Source: DATGQT01 sp033720695 (lineage in GTDB: Bacteria; Bacteroidota; Rhodothermia; Rhodothermales; Rubricoccaceae). From it: a stretch of DNA of 5,799 nucleotides. Both the position numbers and the translations under genes were made by a program. This document shows, piece after piece, positions 4,378 through 5,799 of the stretch. How positions within the stretch are numbered: position 1 is the stretch's first letter; the number at the start of each line of letters is the position of its first letter. Where the stretch lies: contig JAWWCA010000221.1 in assembly GCA_033720695.1 (NCBI GenBank), positions 1 through 5,799 on the forward strand. Reading direction: 5' to 3'. The notes under the pieces are model-generated. The model saw nothing but the letters and a program-made list of their open reading frames with translations. It was not told the DNA's origin and ran no database searches.

Positions 4378-5799
4378 TCAGGCGGACACGGCAGCGGGCT
4401 CGACGAGCACCTCGCCCGTCATGGCCTCCGGCACCGGAAGGCCCATCAGCGTGAGGATCGTCGGCGCGATGTCGCCGAGCTTGCCGGGGCGGACCGGTCC
4501 GTCGAAGCCCTCACGGAGGAGGAGGTGCGGGACGAGGGCCGTGGTGTGGGCGGTGTGCGGGGTGCCGTCGGGGTTGACCATCTTGTCGGCGTTGCCGTGG
4601 TCGGCGATGATCTCGACGGTGTAGCCCTCGGCCCGCGCCGCCTCCACCACCTCCTTCGCCGCCGCGTCCACGGCCTCGACGGCCGCGACCGCCGCCTCGA
4701 ACACGCCCGTGTGCCCGACCATGTCGGGGTTGGCGAAGTTGAGCACGACGAGGTCGGGCCGGCGCTCGCGGAGGTGGGCGGCGACGCGGCGCGCCAGCTC
4801 GGGCGCGCTCATCTCCGGCTGGAGGTCGTAGGTCGCCACCTTCGGGCTGGGGACGAGGATGCGCTCCTCGCCCTCGTACTGCACCTCGCGGCCGCCGTTG
4901 AAGAAGAACGTGACGTGGGGGTACTTCTCGGTCTCGGCCGCGCGGAGCTGGGTGCCGCCGTGGCGGCTGACGACCTCGCCGAGGGTGTCGGACAGGTCCA
5001 CCTTCGGGAAGGCGACGGGGAGGTCGAAGCTCTTGTGGTAGGGCGTGAACGTGGCGTAGTGGAGGTCGTCGAGGGGCGCGCCGCGGTCGAACCCGTCGAA
5101 GCCCGGCTCGGTGAAGGCGCGCGTGAGCTGGCGCGCGCGGTCGGCGCGGAAGTTGAAGAAGACGACGGCGTCGCCCGCCGACACGCGCGGCGTCTCGCCG
5201 ACGAGGGCGGGCTCGACGAACTCGTCGGTGACGCCGGCGGCGTAGCTCGCCTCCAGCGCGGCCTCGGCGCGGTCGAAGCGCTCGCCCGCCCCCTCGGTGA
5301 GGAGCCGGTACGCCTTCTCGGTGCGCTCCCACCGGTTGTCCCGGTCCATCGCCCAGTAGCGCCCGACGACGGAGCCGATCCGGCCGACGCCGATCTCGGC
5401 CGCCCGCGCCTCGAACGCCCGGACGTACCGCCTGCCGCCGCGCGGGTCGGTGTCGCGCCCGTCGGTGAAGGCGTGGACGACGACCTGGTCCGCGCTCAGC
5501 CCCTCGCGCTTCGCCAGGTCGAGGAGGGCGACGAGGTGGTCGAGGTGGGAGTGGACGCCGCCGTCGGAGAACAGGCCGAGGAGGTGCAGCCGCGTGCCGC
5601 GATCCGTCGCGTGCCGCGCCGCCGCCACCAGCACCTCGTTCTCGACGAACGACCCGACCTCGATGGCCTTGTCGATGCGCGTGATCTCCTGGTCCACGAC
5701 GCGCCCGGCGCCGAGGTTCATGTGGCCGACCTCGGAGTTGCCCATGAGCCCCTTGGGCAGCCCCACGGCACGCCCCGACGCTTCGAGCGTGGCGTGGGG
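4378..5799 (-). CDS. gpmI: 2,3-bisphosphoglycerate-independent phosphoglycerate mutase (partial, 5' end outside window)
   Basis: This cytoplasmic glycolytic and gluconeogenic enzyme interconverts 3- and 2-phosphoglycerate through a phosphoserine intermediate, usually with two Mn2+ ions. The visible 473 codons run from the right edge to a TGA at 4378-4380. Family proteins have about 510 residues, so roughly 35-40 N-terminal residues, including the first metal-binding Asp, lie outside. Visible numbering: nucleophile Ser22 in MGNSEVGH; FSDGGVHSH (77-85); DGRDTDP (113-119); GRYWAMDRD (146-154); FRADRAR (217-223); EKYPHVTFFFNGG (291-303); metal ligands in NPDMVGHTG (357-365), ADHGNADKM (399-407) and HTAHT (415-419). 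All expected catalytic residues in this part are present. A GTG at 5764-5766 could be called as a start, but the reading continues upstream as LEASGRAVGLP, standard for the family. It is followed after 4 bp by the DUF2231-like gene. Very secure. Confidence 0.96.
   Translation of the reverse strand, partial: PHATLEASGRAVGLPKGLMGNSEVGHMNLGAGRVVDQEITRIDKAIEVGSFVENEVLVAAARHATDRGTRLHLLGLFSDGGVHSHLDHLVALLDLAKREGLSADQVVVHAFTDGRDTDPRGGRRYVRAFEARAAEIGVGRIGSVVGRYWAMDRDNRWERTEKAYRLLTEGAGERFDRAEAALEASYAAGVTDEFVEPALVGETPRVSAGDAVVFFNFRADRARQLTRAFTEPGFDGFDRGAPLDDLHYATFTPYHKSFDLPVAFPKVDLSDTLGEVVSRHGGTQLRAAETEKYPHVTFFFNGGREVQYEGEERILVPSPKVATYDLQPEMSAPELARRVAAHLRERRPDLVVLNFANPDMVGHTGVFEAAVAAVEAVDAAAKEVVEAARAEGYTVEIIADHGNADKMVNPDGTPHTAHTTALVPHLLLREGFDGPVRPGKLGDIAPTILTLMGLPVPEAMTGEVLVEPAAVSA

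Noticed and set aside
4511..5332. 273-residue minus-strand open frame within gpmI
   Set aside because: It is a frame-shifted shadow of gpmI, extremely Arg/Pro/Gly-rich, while the gpmI frame carries all catalytic motifs.
5764..5766. GTG as the start codon of gpmI
   Set aside because: The frame continues to the window edge with family-typical residues (LEASGRAVGLP), so the gene begins outside the window.

Overview
The window is very GC-rich (about 70% or more by eye), densely coding, and looks like ordinary chromosome. It most likely comes from a high-GC member of the Rhodothermota/Bacteroidota lineage, such as a Rubricoccaceae- or Salinibacter-like organism. Three observations support this: the gene order purH then mreB then mreC, which is familiar from Bacteroidota; the absence of Shine-Dalgarno sequences before mreB and mreC; and TAnnTT-type AT-rich patches upstream of both genes. 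The taxonomic call is an inference.

Layout, left to right. Bases 1-231 (+) are the 3' end of purH (purine biosynthesis). A 137-bp gap with one candidate promoter element leads to mreB (369-1379, +), the actin-like organiser of cell-wall elongation. A 117-bp gap with a GC-rich hairpin, a second candidate promoter element and a degenerate 15-bp tandem repeat leads to mreC (1497-2336, +). The mreC stop overlaps the start of a PBP4-type D-Ala-D-Ala carboxypeptidase gene (2333-3868, +) in an ATGA junction. On the minus strand, gpmI (glycolytic phosphoglycerate mutase, 5' end beyond the right edge) is followed after 4 bp by a gene for a small DUF2231-like membrane protein (3876-4373). The two transcription units converge with 7 bp between them, and one perfect inverted repeat holds both stop codons.

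Functionally, the plus strand is a cell-shape and peptidoglycan unit: MreB filaments under the inner membrane, the MreC scaffold across it, and a periplasmic peptidoglycan peptidase. The usual next genes, mreD, mrdA (PBP2) and rodA, are absent; the PBP4 gene stands where mreD is expected. The minus strand carries central carbon metabolism plus a membrane protein of unknown role.

I found no mobile element, CRISPR array, RNA gene or defence system, and no clear novel system. The points most worth a second look are the symmetric stop-codon hairpin at 3862-3882, the mreBC-PBP4 arrangement without mreD, and the unusual mreC leader. No stretch over 300 bp lacks a gene.
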